Part shown: positions 25,391 through 34,320 of the stretch, in pieces
Position numbering within the stretch: the stretch's first letter is position 1
Layout: each line of letters starts with the position of its first letter
DNA from: Moheibacter stercoris
GTDB taxonomy: Bacteria > Bacteroidota > Bacteroidia > Flavobacteriales > Weeksellaceae
Direction: 5' to 3'
Assembly (NCBI RefSeq): GCF_040545805.1
Contig: NZ_JBEPMO010000001.1
Span: 1-64,000 of the forward strand
DNA length: 64,000 nt
The notes under the pieces: generated by a model
What the model saw: the letters and a program-made list of their open reading frames with translations, nothing else
Databases searched by the model: none
Told to the model about the DNA's origin: nothing
Program-made: the position numbers and the translations under genes

Positions 25391-28300
25391 ATATTTCCTT
25401 TATTTTTTATTTCTAATTGTATTTTTTTATCATTTTCTGTCATTTCATTTTCTGTTTTGAAGTTAAAATAAACCATTGGGTTACATTTACCATTTATTCC
25501 TGATTGACTACCAACATTGTTGATCTCGAAATGTAAATGTGGATTATAAGTAGAAAAATTAACTCCATTTTTTCCTGAAACTCCAGTATATCCAATAACA
25601 TCATTATACTTCACAATATCACCATCTTTATATTCTCCAATTTTACTTAGATGCATAAAAACTAAAAACACATCTTTATTAGAATCAAATCCTTTGCTAA
25701 TAATTTCACCTTTATTTTTATAAATGGGATCATAATCTCTTTTTAAGCTATTGAATGTTTCCTTATCTGTAACTTTTACAACAATGGTCCTTCCCGCTAA
25801 AGATGTAGAAGTATAAACCCTTTGAATAACTCCATTAAAGCAAGCATATATAGGTGTACCTGGTTCAGCAAGTAAATCAACTCCTGCATGATTACTAACA
25901 TTATCTCTTATATTTTCACCAAATGAACCATGCCAAGGTTTTTCATATCCTCCTTCAGAATATAAACATAGCATTGGATTATCTATAGGAAATCTCCATT
26001 TACCATTATCTTCTTTTGAAGATTTTAATTTATTACATTCATCAACTCTAAAAATATGTTTTGTCTTTTGAAAATGTTTATGTCTTTCTTCTCTTGACGT
26101 TGTATATTTATTTAATTTATCAATAATTTTATTCAGTACATCATTATCAGATTCTATTCCTGTCTGATCAGCTATAATATGCATACCTTTATGTACCCAT
26201 TCTACCATACCTGTAAGTACAGCTTCTTCTGCTAACATTTTACCATCTGCCCTACTTATGGCTCTATTAGGGCTGTCAAACCTTTTGTAGACTTCTACTC
26301 CAGAATTTGGAACTAATCTGTCAATTTTTTCTTGAATATCTTTATAATTACTTCTACCTGTAATTTGCAATAATCCACGTCCTCTAAAATTCCATCCGTC
26401 ATTTCCTGAATTTTTAAAATTTTTACCTGTTGTGTGTTGAGAACCATAGGCAAAATTGGCTAATATTATTTGGTTAGCTTCAGAAACTGCAGGCGTAGAA
26501 GCTACATTTTGTCTACCATAAGTTTCGGCGATTCTTTTACCTTCTTCTGTTTCAAAGGCTTTTAAGGGAACTTTAACTAAATTGTATTTATAGTAATTAA
26601 ATGACTCTCCTATAACTCCAGGTTCTAAAGTTGACCCCGCTTCTTCTCTCGATTGAGCGAAGAAATGTGCTTTTCGAGCACAGGTATCTAATCCTAATTT
26701 ATTTCTATGTTTGTTTAGTGCTTTTGTTATTTCTTTAATCAAATTTTCATCGGTTGCTCCACCATAAACTTTTTTTATTTGTTCTTCCGTTATTTCCTCC
26801 TCACACCTAGGACATTTTCCATCTTCGTGTGTATGTTGTGTCGGCTCCAACGGCACCCCAACCACCAATGGTGCATTGGTTTTTGCAAGTTCACTTATAA
26901 CAGCATTGTCACTTAATTTTAAGGATTGATAAGTCATTAATTTAGTCCAATCAATTTCACCATTTTTTAAGCGTGCATTTTCTTTTGGATAGTTGACTTT
27001 ATCTCCATATGCTTCTTCTATTTCGACTTGCCAAAACGCTACTTTTGTCCAGTCTTCTTTTTTGATTTCGTTCTTTAAAGTTGTGGTGTTGATTGTCCAT
27101 TCAGCTTTTTCATCTTTTACCGTGACTTGTGTGTTTTGTGGAAATTTGTCCAGTCCGTTCCCGAATTTATTTCGAAGGATTGTCAATTTCAATTTTGTCC
27201 CTTCCAAATTCCTTGTTTGGACTTTCAGTGTAATGGATTCTCCGTACTTTATCACTTCATACGCATCTTTGCCGTTGGGTTTCAGGAAGCGGACGCTTGT
27301 GATGTCCTTTTTACTGTCTATGTAGGTAAACTTTCCTTTTTCCAGCTCACTATGGCTTACCGTGGTTGCCGGATAAACTGTATCCTTACCGCCCCGATTC
27401 TTTCTGGAAACATCTGCATACTGTATGCTTCCTTCTTTGAACTCTGCTGCGAAGAATAGTGAATATTTACCCCGCTCAAAGTATAGTTTATCTAATTCCC
27501 CTTTGATTCCGTCTGTAGTAAATTTTGCCTTGGCAATTCCTTTCTCATCAAACTCTACCTCTCCCAAATCTTTGATATAGTCAGATCCCATTTTGTCATT
27601 TTCCAGCAGGTGCAAATGTATTTTTTCTCCTGCTAAAATTGGGCTCGTTTCTACTATTGCATAAAGTTCTTCTCCCCAACCTGCATCACTTTTGAAATCC
27701 AAATCTCTATCTGTAATACACCACCTTTTGATCTCGGCAAGATTGGCGCCGACCATTAACATGGCAACACTGTCTCCCATATTTGCCGTAATACCCGGAA
27801 GCGGAGCCAAAATGGTTTTTATTGCCCGTATCTGTACTTTGTTTCCGATGGCTTCTTTGATTTCGAAATGACCTGGTAATTCTGATTTCCATGTCAGTTT
27901 GTCTCCTTTATCGGGATCAAAAGGCATCAGGGTTTCCACTTCCACCGTGTACCATTTGCCCACAATCCAGTTTACGGTATTTCCGCCTTTTATGGTTTTG
28001 ACTTTGTTTCGGGATATCGTCACTTTGTAACTGTCATCTCCCTTTCCGTCTGCAGCATTCATAAAGGCTTCCACTACTTTGGTTCCTTCTTCGTTGAATG
28101 TATGTGTCAGGGTTTTACCCGTAGTGGGAGAAGTGACATTGCCTACTTTCCATTTGATTTTACTGTAGTCCGGGTCATCGTCCAACGGTGAGAACCGCAT
28201 TTTACTGACGGTAAAGGTGATGGTGCTTCCCGGGCGGTAAACCGCCTGTGCAGGGCTTGCCTGTATGGCATCTACCACATTGGGTTTGGCTTCAAAGGTT

Positions 28301-29760
28301 TTAGAGTCGCTTTTTATTTCTCCTAAATCATTGGTGTAACGAATCCAGACGTTGTATTTGATGGCGTTTTCCGGCGTGAATACCAATCCTGTTTCGGAGG
28401 AGAACTGGCTATCTACTATGTTTCCGGCATTGTCTTTCACGCCCATTTCCACTCGTTGCAGTTCCTCCTGTGAAGGGGTAAATTTAAAATCGGGCTGGAA
28501 ATTGACCGGAAATCCTTTGCGTATCAACCCACCGGAAACATTGTCCCCTGCCGCTTTTATACCTTTCAATTCGTTGATCACTACATTTACGTCTATGGCG
28601 CAACGGTTGTCTCTTTTTGTTTCTTCATTTCCGTAAGCATACACCCTGAAATTTCCAAGCGAGTCAAAATCCCTTTGAAGTGTTGAACCAAATTCTTCGT
28701 ATTTCATCAGTACGGTATCATTCCAGTCGGGGCTTTCGTTTCCGCTGTGCAGCACTTCCCACGAAGTAAGACTTTTGTTTGCCTTGGTGGGATTGTACCA
28801 GTCCTTTACTTCAAATTGTACTTGTTCGCCTAATTTTACGGTAAGTTCGGCAACTCCGTCCGCCCGATTGTCTAATTTCTCATTTTTGCCGATGGGTTTG
28901 GACTTTGTACTGCTGCTGTTTTCAGCTTTTGATTCTGCTGTCTTAGCCTTTATACTTTTTACTTTAGGGGTTTCAAGTTCAGGTTTTGCGGCAATCGGGG
29001 AAATTGCCCAAAGCTCTTCTTCCTCCACATTTCCAAAGTGTGCATTGGTTACTTTTTGGGTTTGCCCGTGTTGAAATACAGTAATCTTACCAAGAAAAGA
29101 ACATTGCAATTCGGACAATTCTGTTAAAACTGCCTTCTCCTCTACCTGAATTTTAGAATAGGTCTTCTGCCATTTCCCTGCTGGAGTATAGCTACAAGGC
29201 AAATAATTCGGCCCATTGGGTTGTTTTAAACATTGCGATCCAAATGGCTGAGCCTGTTTCTGAAAAAAAACATCTTCTTCGGTCACAATTAAATGTTCAG
29301 CTGTATCTCCATTGGCGTGTTGAAGTTTGTGACTATCCACTTTAAACTGCACCGGAACCATATTGGGCGGAACACTTTGATCACAAACGCAATATCCTTT
29401 TTGAATGACCACATATTTCTGATCGTGCTCAGAGGCTTGTCCTTTGCTTGGCTCATCCTGTTGTTCCTCTGTTTGCTCTTCAGAGCTTTGATTTTCTTGT
29501 GTTGATTCTTTTGCCGTTTCATCTGCTTGTGTAGCTTCATACGAATCCACGTCCGATGTTTCTTCTTTAGGGGGAATGAGGATATAGGTTAACTGACCAT
29601 TATTGGTGAAATTATCAGTCGTTCCGATTAAATCTTTTAAAGGCGCATTTTGATTGTGGAAATTGCGAATTTCCGATTCTGAAAATCCGTATTTCTGGGA
29701 AATGGAGCTTAGGGTTTCTCCATTTTGTATGACGTGACGAGTTGGGACATTCACATCCAT
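25384..29760 (-). CDS. Giant T6SS effector: LysM, DUF4280 (PAAR-like), beta repeats, GH19-like, M23 peptidase
   Basis: 1458 residues. Order: LysM (about 8-62); acidic linker; DUF4280 PAAR-like spike tip (about 115-245: YVVIQKGYCVCDQ, PCSYTPAGKW); Ig/PKD-like repeats (about 300-710); the shared segment (about 717-980) ending in HTHEDGKCPRCEEEIT; a GH19-like domain (LDTCARKAHFFAQSREEAG, WNFRGRGLLQITGRSNY); and an M23 endopeptidase (HAGVD, HLHFE). It would cap VgrG and carry glycan- and peptide-cutting activity into the prey periplasm. No signal peptide. It follows the adaptor candidate at 30726 and is coupled to an immunity lipoprotein. Confidence 0.85.
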   Translation of the reverse strand: MDVNVPTRHVIQNGETLSSISQKYGFSESEIRNFHNQNAPLKDLIGTTDNFTNNGQLTYILIPPKEETSDVDSYEATQADETAKESTQENQSSEEQTEEQQDEPSKGQASEHDQKYVVIQKGYCVCDQSVPPNMVPVQFKVDSHKLQHANGDTAEHLIVTEEDVFFQKQAQPFGSQCLKQPNGPNYLPCSYTPAGKWQKTYSKIQVEEKAVLTELSELQCSFLGKITVFQHGQTQKVTNAHFGNVEEEELWAISPIAAKPELETPKVKSIKAKTAESKAENSSSTKSKPIGKNEKLDNRADGVAELTVKLGEQVQFEVKDWYNPTKANKSLTSWEVLHSGNESPDWNDTVLMKYEEFGSTLQRDFDSLGNFRVYAYGNEETKRDNRCAIDVNVVINELKGIKAAGDNVSGGLIRKGFPVNFQPDFKFTPSQEELQRVEMGVKDNAGNIVDSQFSSETGLVFTPENAIKYNVWIRYTNDLGEIKSDSKTFEAKPNVVDAIQASPAQAVYRPGSTITFTVSKMRFSPLDDDPDYSKIKWKVGNVTSPTTGKTLTHTFNEEGTKVVEAFMNAADGKGDDSYKVTISRNKVKTIKGGNTVNWIVGKWYTVEVETLMPFDPDKGDKLTWKSELPGHFEIKEAIGNKVQIRAIKTILAPLPGITANMGDSVAMLMVGANLAEIKRWCITDRDLDFKSDAGWGEELYAIVETSPILAGEKIHLHLLENDKMGSDYIKDLGEVEFDEKGIAKAKFTTDGIKGELDKLYFERGKYSLFFAAEFKEGSIQYADVSRKNRGGKDTVYPATTVSHSELEKGKFTYIDSKKDITSVRFLKPNGKDAYEVIKYGESITLKVQTRNLEGTKLKLTILRNKFGNGLDKFPQNTQVTVKDEKAEWTINTTTLKNEIKKEDWTKVAFWQVEIEEAYGDKVNYPKENARLKNGEIDWTKLMTYQSLKLSDNAVISELAKTNAPLVVGVPLEPTQHTHEDGKCPRCEEEITEEQIKKVYGGATDENLIKEITKALNKHRNKLGLDTCARKAHFFAQSREEAGSTLEPGVIGESFNYYKYNLVKVPLKAFETEEGKRIAETYGRQNVASTPAVSEANQIILANFAYGSQHTTGKNFKNSGNDGWNFRGRGLLQITGRSNYKDIQEKIDRLVPNSGVEVYKRFDSPNRAISRADGKMLAEEAVLTGMVEWVHKGMHIIADQTGIESDNDVLNKIIDKLNKYTTSREERHKHFQKTKHIFRVDECNKLKSSKEDNGKWRFPIDNPMLCLYSEGGYEKPWHGSFGENIRDNVSNHAGVDLLAEPGTPIYACFNGVIQRVYTSTSLAGRTIVVKVTDKETFNSLKRDYDPIYKNKGEIISKGFDSNKDVFLVFMHLSKIGEYKDGDIVKYNDVIGYTGVSGKNGVNFSTYNPHLHFEINNVGSQSGINGKCNPMVYFNFKTENEMTENDKKIQLEIKNKGNIW
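26790..27610 (-). repeat. Shared effector segment, copy 1 (in the intact effector)
   Basis: Parent copy of the repeated segment, running from the GSDYIKDLGE codons to the CPRC linker. Blocks at 23465-24245 and 20278-20945 repeat it on the same strand. Confidence 0.8.
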
Positions 29761-29874
29761 AGTAAGTTTAGTTTAAGTAAGTATATAGCTAATAATTAGC
29801 AAAAAATAGGTTCAATACTCTCAAATTTAAACTATTTTATTAGAAAAAGGAATATTTTTTCAAATTTTAACAGC

Positions 29875-30726
29875 CTAATTTTCAATATGTAAAAACTGAT
29901 AAGAAATAGATTCTTGATAAATCCTTGATCCATTATTTTCTAAAAAGATTTCTATGTTTTGTGAGGTAAACGGATAAAGATTTGTCTTTCTTTTATAAAC
30001 CAATTTGCCTTGAATATTTGGTTCAGAAGAAATTCCAAAATATTCTTGTAACTGCTTCAATGAATTTTGGTTCCAAATTAGTTTTCCCTCAAAAAGTGAA
30101 TCCATTGTATTATCCTTTTTAGTATAAATCAAATCTCCTTTGAAATCAAGAAATCCTTTCGTTAGAATTGGAAATGAAAATTCGTCTTTCTCGATTTTAT
30201 CCATAATTCCATAAAAACGATGAACCGGCAAAAAAAGTCCAAACAAAGTTGAGTCTTGCATCATTTGATGAAGAAATTTTTCTTCTGTCTCCAAATAATT
30301 TTCCATAGACTCCATCAGATTTTCCAATCCAGGACCTTCGTGTACTTTTTGAATTTCAAGTTTTCCTTTCGTATAATTCGATTTAATTTCGTCAAAATTG
30401 CTAACCCCAACCCATCGACCAAATGGATCAATTTTCATTGTTATAGGATAAAGGCTACGCTGAAGTTTTTCGGTCAATTTTGCAATCAATAAATCGGGCG
30501 GATTTCCATTGATGCGAAAATTTTTTCTGGTAACTTCCACCAAATGATGCATTTCGTGAAATCCATTGTGTTTCAAATGATAATCAAAATCAAATTGAAA
30601 TTCTTTCTTCGTTTCTGGAGTTTGAATGGACAATTTTCGAGAAACCAAAAATACTTTGACCATTTGCCATTTTTGCATCGCAAACGTCAATTTGCCTAAT
30701 TTGATATGATTCCAATCAAAACTCAT
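29875..30726 (-). CDS. Unrecognised protein, candidate adaptor for the DUF4280 effector
   Basis: I start at the ATG 30726 (MSFDWNHIKLGKLTFAM), which overlaps the tssF stop as ATGA. 284 residues or so, no signal or membrane segment. Between FQFDFDYHLKH and FGLFLPVHRFYGI its layout follows that of the LysM protein at 50377: a basic Asn-rich strand, L-PI-...-G-, an LEN/LAKMEENL-type helix, then LFGLFLPV versus LFQTLFFNF. Both genes immediately precede a LysM-DUF4280 gene. A role as effector adaptor or chaperone is inferred from this. Confidence 0.5.
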   Translation of the reverse strand: MSFDWNHIKLGKLTFAMQKWQMVKVFLVSRKLSIQTPETKKEFQFDFDYHLKHNGFHEMHHLVEVTRKNFRINGNPPDLLIAKLTEKLQRSLYPITMKIDPFGRWVGVSNFDEIKSNYTKGKLEIQKVHEGPGLENLMESMENYLETEEKFLHQMMQDSTLFGLFLPVHRFYGIMDKIEKDEFSFPILTKGFLDFKGDLIYTKKDNTMDSLFEGKLIWNQNSLKQLQEYFGISSEPNIQGKLVYKRKTNLYPFTSQNIEIFLENNGSRIYQESISYQFLHIEN

Positions 30727-32579
30727 CAAATTTCCATTCCCTCAAAATACAATCGATACGGATAAACATTAGAAGAAGCATGCATTAATTTCTGCTTGTA
30801 GCTTTCACACAAATATTCCCATTCGGACTCCAATAATTCTTGGTCATTTTGGACATTTTTGCTGATGTAAACATCTATTGTTCGCGTGAAACCCGATTTT
30901 TGAGCGACTTCTTTTTTTGTTCCTCTTTTCACTTCCACTTGCGAAATTAAATTTCGGAAATGGTCCAAAGTAAAAGCTTTGATATCGGCTATTGTAACAA
31001 TTCTACCGTGTGACAAAAGGGAAGATCGATAGGAATTAATTTTTTCCTGAATCGACAATCTCGTTCGTCCACCCACCGAAGAGGTAACCAAATAGGCCGA
31101 ATTGGGAATGAAATCAGTTCCCGAAGGTGGCAAAACTTTGGTTCCAGGTTTCAATCCATTGGCATCTTCTCCACAAGTGGACCAGAAGTGGACATACAAA
31201 GTATCATTACCCGTTCCAGTTTTATCCTTGGGTTTCACAATCACATAAGGTGAACTCGATTTGATGAATAATTTCTCTTTGGTTTGTTGCTCCAAAATCG
31301 CAATCAATTGGTTGACTTCTTCAATTGTTTTCTTGATGAAATCTCCACCGATAACCGAAAAAGAAGCACTTTCATCCTTTAATAATTCCAAGAGATATTG
31401 AATCAATTCCGAAGCATTTCGTTCATCAAAACGCATCACACCATTGCTTCGCAAAGTTGCATTTCCAGACTCCAAACTTTCTCTTGAGAAATCTTTGATA
31501 TGATAGGAATAACCTTCTGAATCTCTGATTTTATCAACATCCAGAAAATGATCTGAAGAAATCATAGGAATGTAATTGATAAAAGGATCTGCAGCTTGAT
31601 TGGCCGTTAATAGCTTTTTGTTGATAACCGGATAACAATTCAAAGAAAAGTTAGCCGTTTCCAAGACTTCGTTTCGCATGGCTTCAGGAAATTCCACACG
31701 CAACCAAACAACATCTTTTAAATTATTGAGTTTATCGGATCCAAAGACTCGAATTAATTCCTCTGGAACCTGAAAATCTTCTGGATGAACAACGATATCT
31801 TGGGTGAAATGCAAAAAACGATCGTGGTAATTTCGATTGACTTCACGGTAAATTTGTTCAATTCGATTGTAATTTTTGGTGATAATCGAATCAATGTCCA
31901 ATTGGGAAGTTGGCACATTGAATCCGATTTCAAAAGGAATTTGCTTTTCGCCTAAATAAAATTTGGCTTGCTTCAAATAATGATAGAAGAATTCCTTTTG
32001 GTGATTTTCTTTGATGTCTGTATAAAACATCAACTTCTTCAAGGTTGTTCCTGGATTAATTTGACTCAAACCCAACCACAAATGCGCATTTTGAACTCTA
32101 TTTTCTGATTTGTGGTAAATCTCTTTATAGGATGAACGAGGGATGGAATACATAAGATTGTCCAATGCCAAATGACTAATTTCGGCTGAGGACAAAATGA
32201 ATTCTGCCGTTGGTCCAAAAAAGATTTCTTTGGTTATAGAATTCTGCGGATTGTAAACGTTGGGAATATTTTTCTTGCAATACAATTGGTTTTTCAACCT
32301 CAACTTGAAATTATTTTCAGATGGAGTCGAATGAATAATCGCCATCGAAGGAATAGAACCTGCATTGGAAGCAGGACTCATCACTTCGAGCATACGTTCG
32401 ATGATTCTGGATTCCGAACCGTGAATTTCTGCAGAAAGCTTTTCCAATTCAGACGAAATCGCGTCCAATAACAAACCCACTAAGGGATCAAAGGACGTTT
32501 CAAATTCACTATCCGTATAACCCCATAATCTCGCTGCTCTTTTTAAAACTCTATCTTTAATTCTTTCCTTTGACTGCAT
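30726..32579 (-). CDS. tssF: T6SS baseplate subunit TssF
   Basis: 617 residues beginning KERIKDRVLKRAARLWGYTDSEFETSFDPLVGLLLDAISSELEKL and IIERMLEVMSP. This is the typical TssF N-terminus with the conserved FDP...LL/E-L pattern; the usual Proteobacterial form is similar in length. TssF forms a wedge of the baseplate with TssE, TssG and TssK around VgrG. Its 3' end overlaps the next gene, and it lies 10 bp past tssE in the minus-strand core operon. Confidence 0.93.
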   Translation of the reverse strand: MQSKERIKDRVLKRAARLWGYTDSEFETSFDPLVGLLLDAISSELEKLSAEIHGSESRIIERMLEVMSPASNAGSIPSMAIIHSTPSENNFKLRLKNQLYCKKNIPNVYNPQNSITKEIFFGPTAEFILSSAEISHLALDNLMYSIPRSSYKEIYHKSENRVQNAHLWLGLSQINPGTTLKKLMFYTDIKENHQKEFFYHYLKQAKFYLGEKQIPFEIGFNVPTSQLDIDSIITKNYNRIEQIYREVNRNYHDRFLHFTQDIVVHPEDFQVPEELIRVFGSDKLNNLKDVVWLRVEFPEAMRNEVLETANFSLNCYPVINKKLLTANQAADPFINYIPMISSDHFLDVDKIRDSEGYSYHIKDFSRESLESGNATLRSNGVMRFDERNASELIQYLLELLKDESASFSVIGGDFIKKTIEEVNQLIAILEQQTKEKLFIKSSSPYVIVKPKDKTGTGNDTLYVHFWSTCGEDANGLKPGTKVLPPSGTDFIPNSAYLVTSSVGGRTRLSIQEKINSYRSSLLSHGRIVTIADIKAFTLDHFRNLISQVEVKRGTKKEVAQKSGFTRTIDVYISKNVQNDQELLESEWEYLCESYKQKLMHASSNVYPYRLYFEGMEI

Positions 32580-32588
32580 ATGTTTTGC

Positions 32589-33023
32589 TTAGGCATAAGA
32601 CAAGGGTCCTATGAAAAAATGACTATAAAATTTGAATGGTCGATTGGTCAATCGGACCGAACCATTGATGATTACATTGACTTTTCGTTTGATCCGTTTC
32701 CCACGATTGTAGGAAATAGAATGTGTATCATCAATGTTTATGGTGACTTCCTGAACTTCCAATCGAGTTTCATATTTCATCACCGCTTCTTTGATTTCTT
32801 TTTTAATATTTTCTTTTAAAATCTTGGGTTGAACCAATAAATCAAATTCTGAATCCCAGATTTTACACCCAAAAATTTCGTTGAATTTCACTTCTCCAAA
32901 TGAAGTTGTAATGATCAAATTGATGTGTTGCGCAATGGAATTTTCAATATTGGTTTTTTGCAATTCCTTCTTCGAAATCAACTCTTCAAACAAAATGGGT
33001 GATGAATAATAAGCGCCTTTCAT
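32589..33023 (-). CDS. tssE: T6SS baseplate subunit TssE (gp25-like)
   Basis: 144 residues with the gp25/lysozyme-like baseplate signature: ENSIAQHINLIITTSFGEVKFNEIFGCKIWD and LEVQEVTINI. TssE links the wedge to the sheath. The start codon overlaps the stop of the upstream gene (TAATG), implying coupling. It is followed 10 bp later by tssF. Confidence 0.9.
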   Translation of the reverse strand: MKGAYYSSPILFEELISKKELQKTNIENSIAQHINLIITTSFGEVKFNEIFGCKIWDSEFDLLVQPKILKENIKKEIKEAVMKYETRLEVQEVTINIDDTHSISYNRGKRIKRKVNVIINGSVRLTNRPFKFYSHFFIGPLSYA

Positions 33024-33745
33024 TAGATATAAATTAGAGAGGTTACACCTTTTTCAGATAGTTCTACTTCTTTGATTTTCTTTTCACGTTTGAGTACGTT
33101 TACAATAACTTTTGGCGTGATTTTGATGAATTTTTCTCGGTACAAAATATCTCCAATAAAGGTTTTGCCATCTTGCGAATCGAGTACACAAAAAAATTGA
33201 TTGGGTTCTTCCGTTTCAAATAAAGATTGAGGAACTTTTCCCGCTACCAAATAGCCAGTTTCACCATCAACTTTTTTAAGCGGATAAGACAAATAATCCT
33301 CTTTCAGCGTCCGATAACGACTCACTTCGTAGGTTTCCATTTTTTCGAACTTCGGTTCAAATGTTACCGCCGGTAACACATATTGTTTCTTTTTGAAAAA
33401 TTGGATTCCAAACAAGGAAAAACCACCTACTGATTCTTTTTCACGGAGTTCTTTTAACAACAATCGATCTCGTGTGACGGTGTACAAACTTTCCTCATTG
33501 GTTTTATCATCGGTCAATTTCATTTTGTAAGTAGGCAGATCAATGGAAAATTTCTTTCCCACATCGTTGAATAGATCAATGGTCGTTGAGCCAACAACTT
33601 CATCTGAAATCGTGATGGTAATTGTATAGGATTCATTGAACATTTTGGTTTCACCCATATGTTCACGTTGTCCTTTTCCTGCGTACATAGGCGAACCTTC
33701 ACTATCGGTTATGGATAATGAAAGGCCCAATTCTGGCAAGGGCAT
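33023..33745 (-). CDS. T6SS-associated protein of unknown function
   Basis: 240 residues, no signal peptide or membrane helix. The N-terminus MPLPELGLSLSITDSEGSPMYAGKG and the first 90 residues look like a beta-sandwich (TITISDEVVGSTTIDLFND). The rest is mixed (YEVSRYRTLKEDYLSYPLKK) and ends VTSLIYI. It is tightly packed between a secreted protein and tssE, with TAATG coupling to tssE, so it is probably a cytoplasmic part of the baseplate. I do not recognise the family. Confidence 0.5.
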   Translation of the reverse strand: MPLPELGLSLSITDSEGSPMYAGKGQREHMGETKMFNESYTITITISDEVVGSTTIDLFNDVGKKFSIDLPTYKMKLTDDKTNEESLYTVTRDRLLLKELREKESVGGFSLFGIQFFKKKQYVLPAVTFEPKFEKMETYEVSRYRTLKEDYLSYPLKKVDGETGYLVAGKVPQSLFETEEPNQFFCVLDSQDGKTFIGDILYREKFIKITPKVIVNVLKREKKIKEVELSEKGVTSLIYI

Positions 33746-33755
33746 ATTGTTCTTT

Positions 33756-34310
33756 TTAGAATTTATACGACTCTAAACACATCAAATCTTCTGCAAACTT
33801 TTGGGAAGATTCCGCATCGAAATGAAATTCGTAGTCCTTTTGAAAACTCATCAACATAAAACTTGAAATTTTATGATTGGCTAAATTTTCAATATCCTTT
33901 TTACTTAATTCAACGACCATTTCACCATTGCAATTGACTTTGAACTTATTTTTAAAGAAAAAAGAAATTCCATTTTCTGTCAAAATCTCCAAGGTTTCGG
34001 TGTTTTTGATGCAGGCATTGAATCGAAATAATTTGATGTATAAAAAGACCTTTGAACCTTTTCTTTTTCCTAATTGCAAGGCAACGAAATCATCTTTGGC
34101 GTTAAAAGCTCGCGCATAATAAGGTTGAGCAACGGCAAAACTTTTCTTGGATAATGCGTTATAAGCTTTGTCCTCCACGTGCACTCGTTGACAAGAATTC
34201 ACCTCTACAGGTTTGGCTTCAGCTGAAGAATAAGTAATTTCTTCTTGCCCCAAAGCCAAACCCGAAAGGAAGAACAATACAAAATAGAAACATATAGCTG
34301 TCCTGTCCAT
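33756..34310 (-). CDS. Secreted protein of the T6SS operon, unknown function
   Basis: 184 residues with a signal peptide (MDRTAICFYFVLFFLSGLALG, then QEEITYSSAE). Two internal cysteines (SCQRVHVEDKAY; RFNACIKNTE), a third in KVNCNGEMVVEL and a fourth near the C-terminus (DLMCLESYKF) suggest disulfides. It lies between tssC and the unknown 240-residue gene with 10-bp gaps, so it is co-expressed with the core. It may be a periplasmic part or chaperone of the envelope complex. Family not recognised. Confidence 0.5.
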   Translation of the reverse strand: MDRTAICFYFVLFFLSGLALGQEEITYSSAEAKPVEVNSCQRVHVEDKAYNALSKKSFAVAQPYYARAFNAKDDFVALQLGKRKGSKVFLYIKLFRFNACIKNTETLEILTENGISFFFKNKFKVNCNGEMVVELSKKDIENLANHKISSFMLMSFQKDYEFHFDAESSQKFAEDLMCLESYKF

Positions 34311-34320
34311 CGTTTCAGTT

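Noticed and set aside
15000..25400. Insertion sequence or transposon behind the arrays
   Set aside because: No transposase, integrase or terminal inverted repeats with target duplication were seen; homologous recombination between shared segments explains the layout better.
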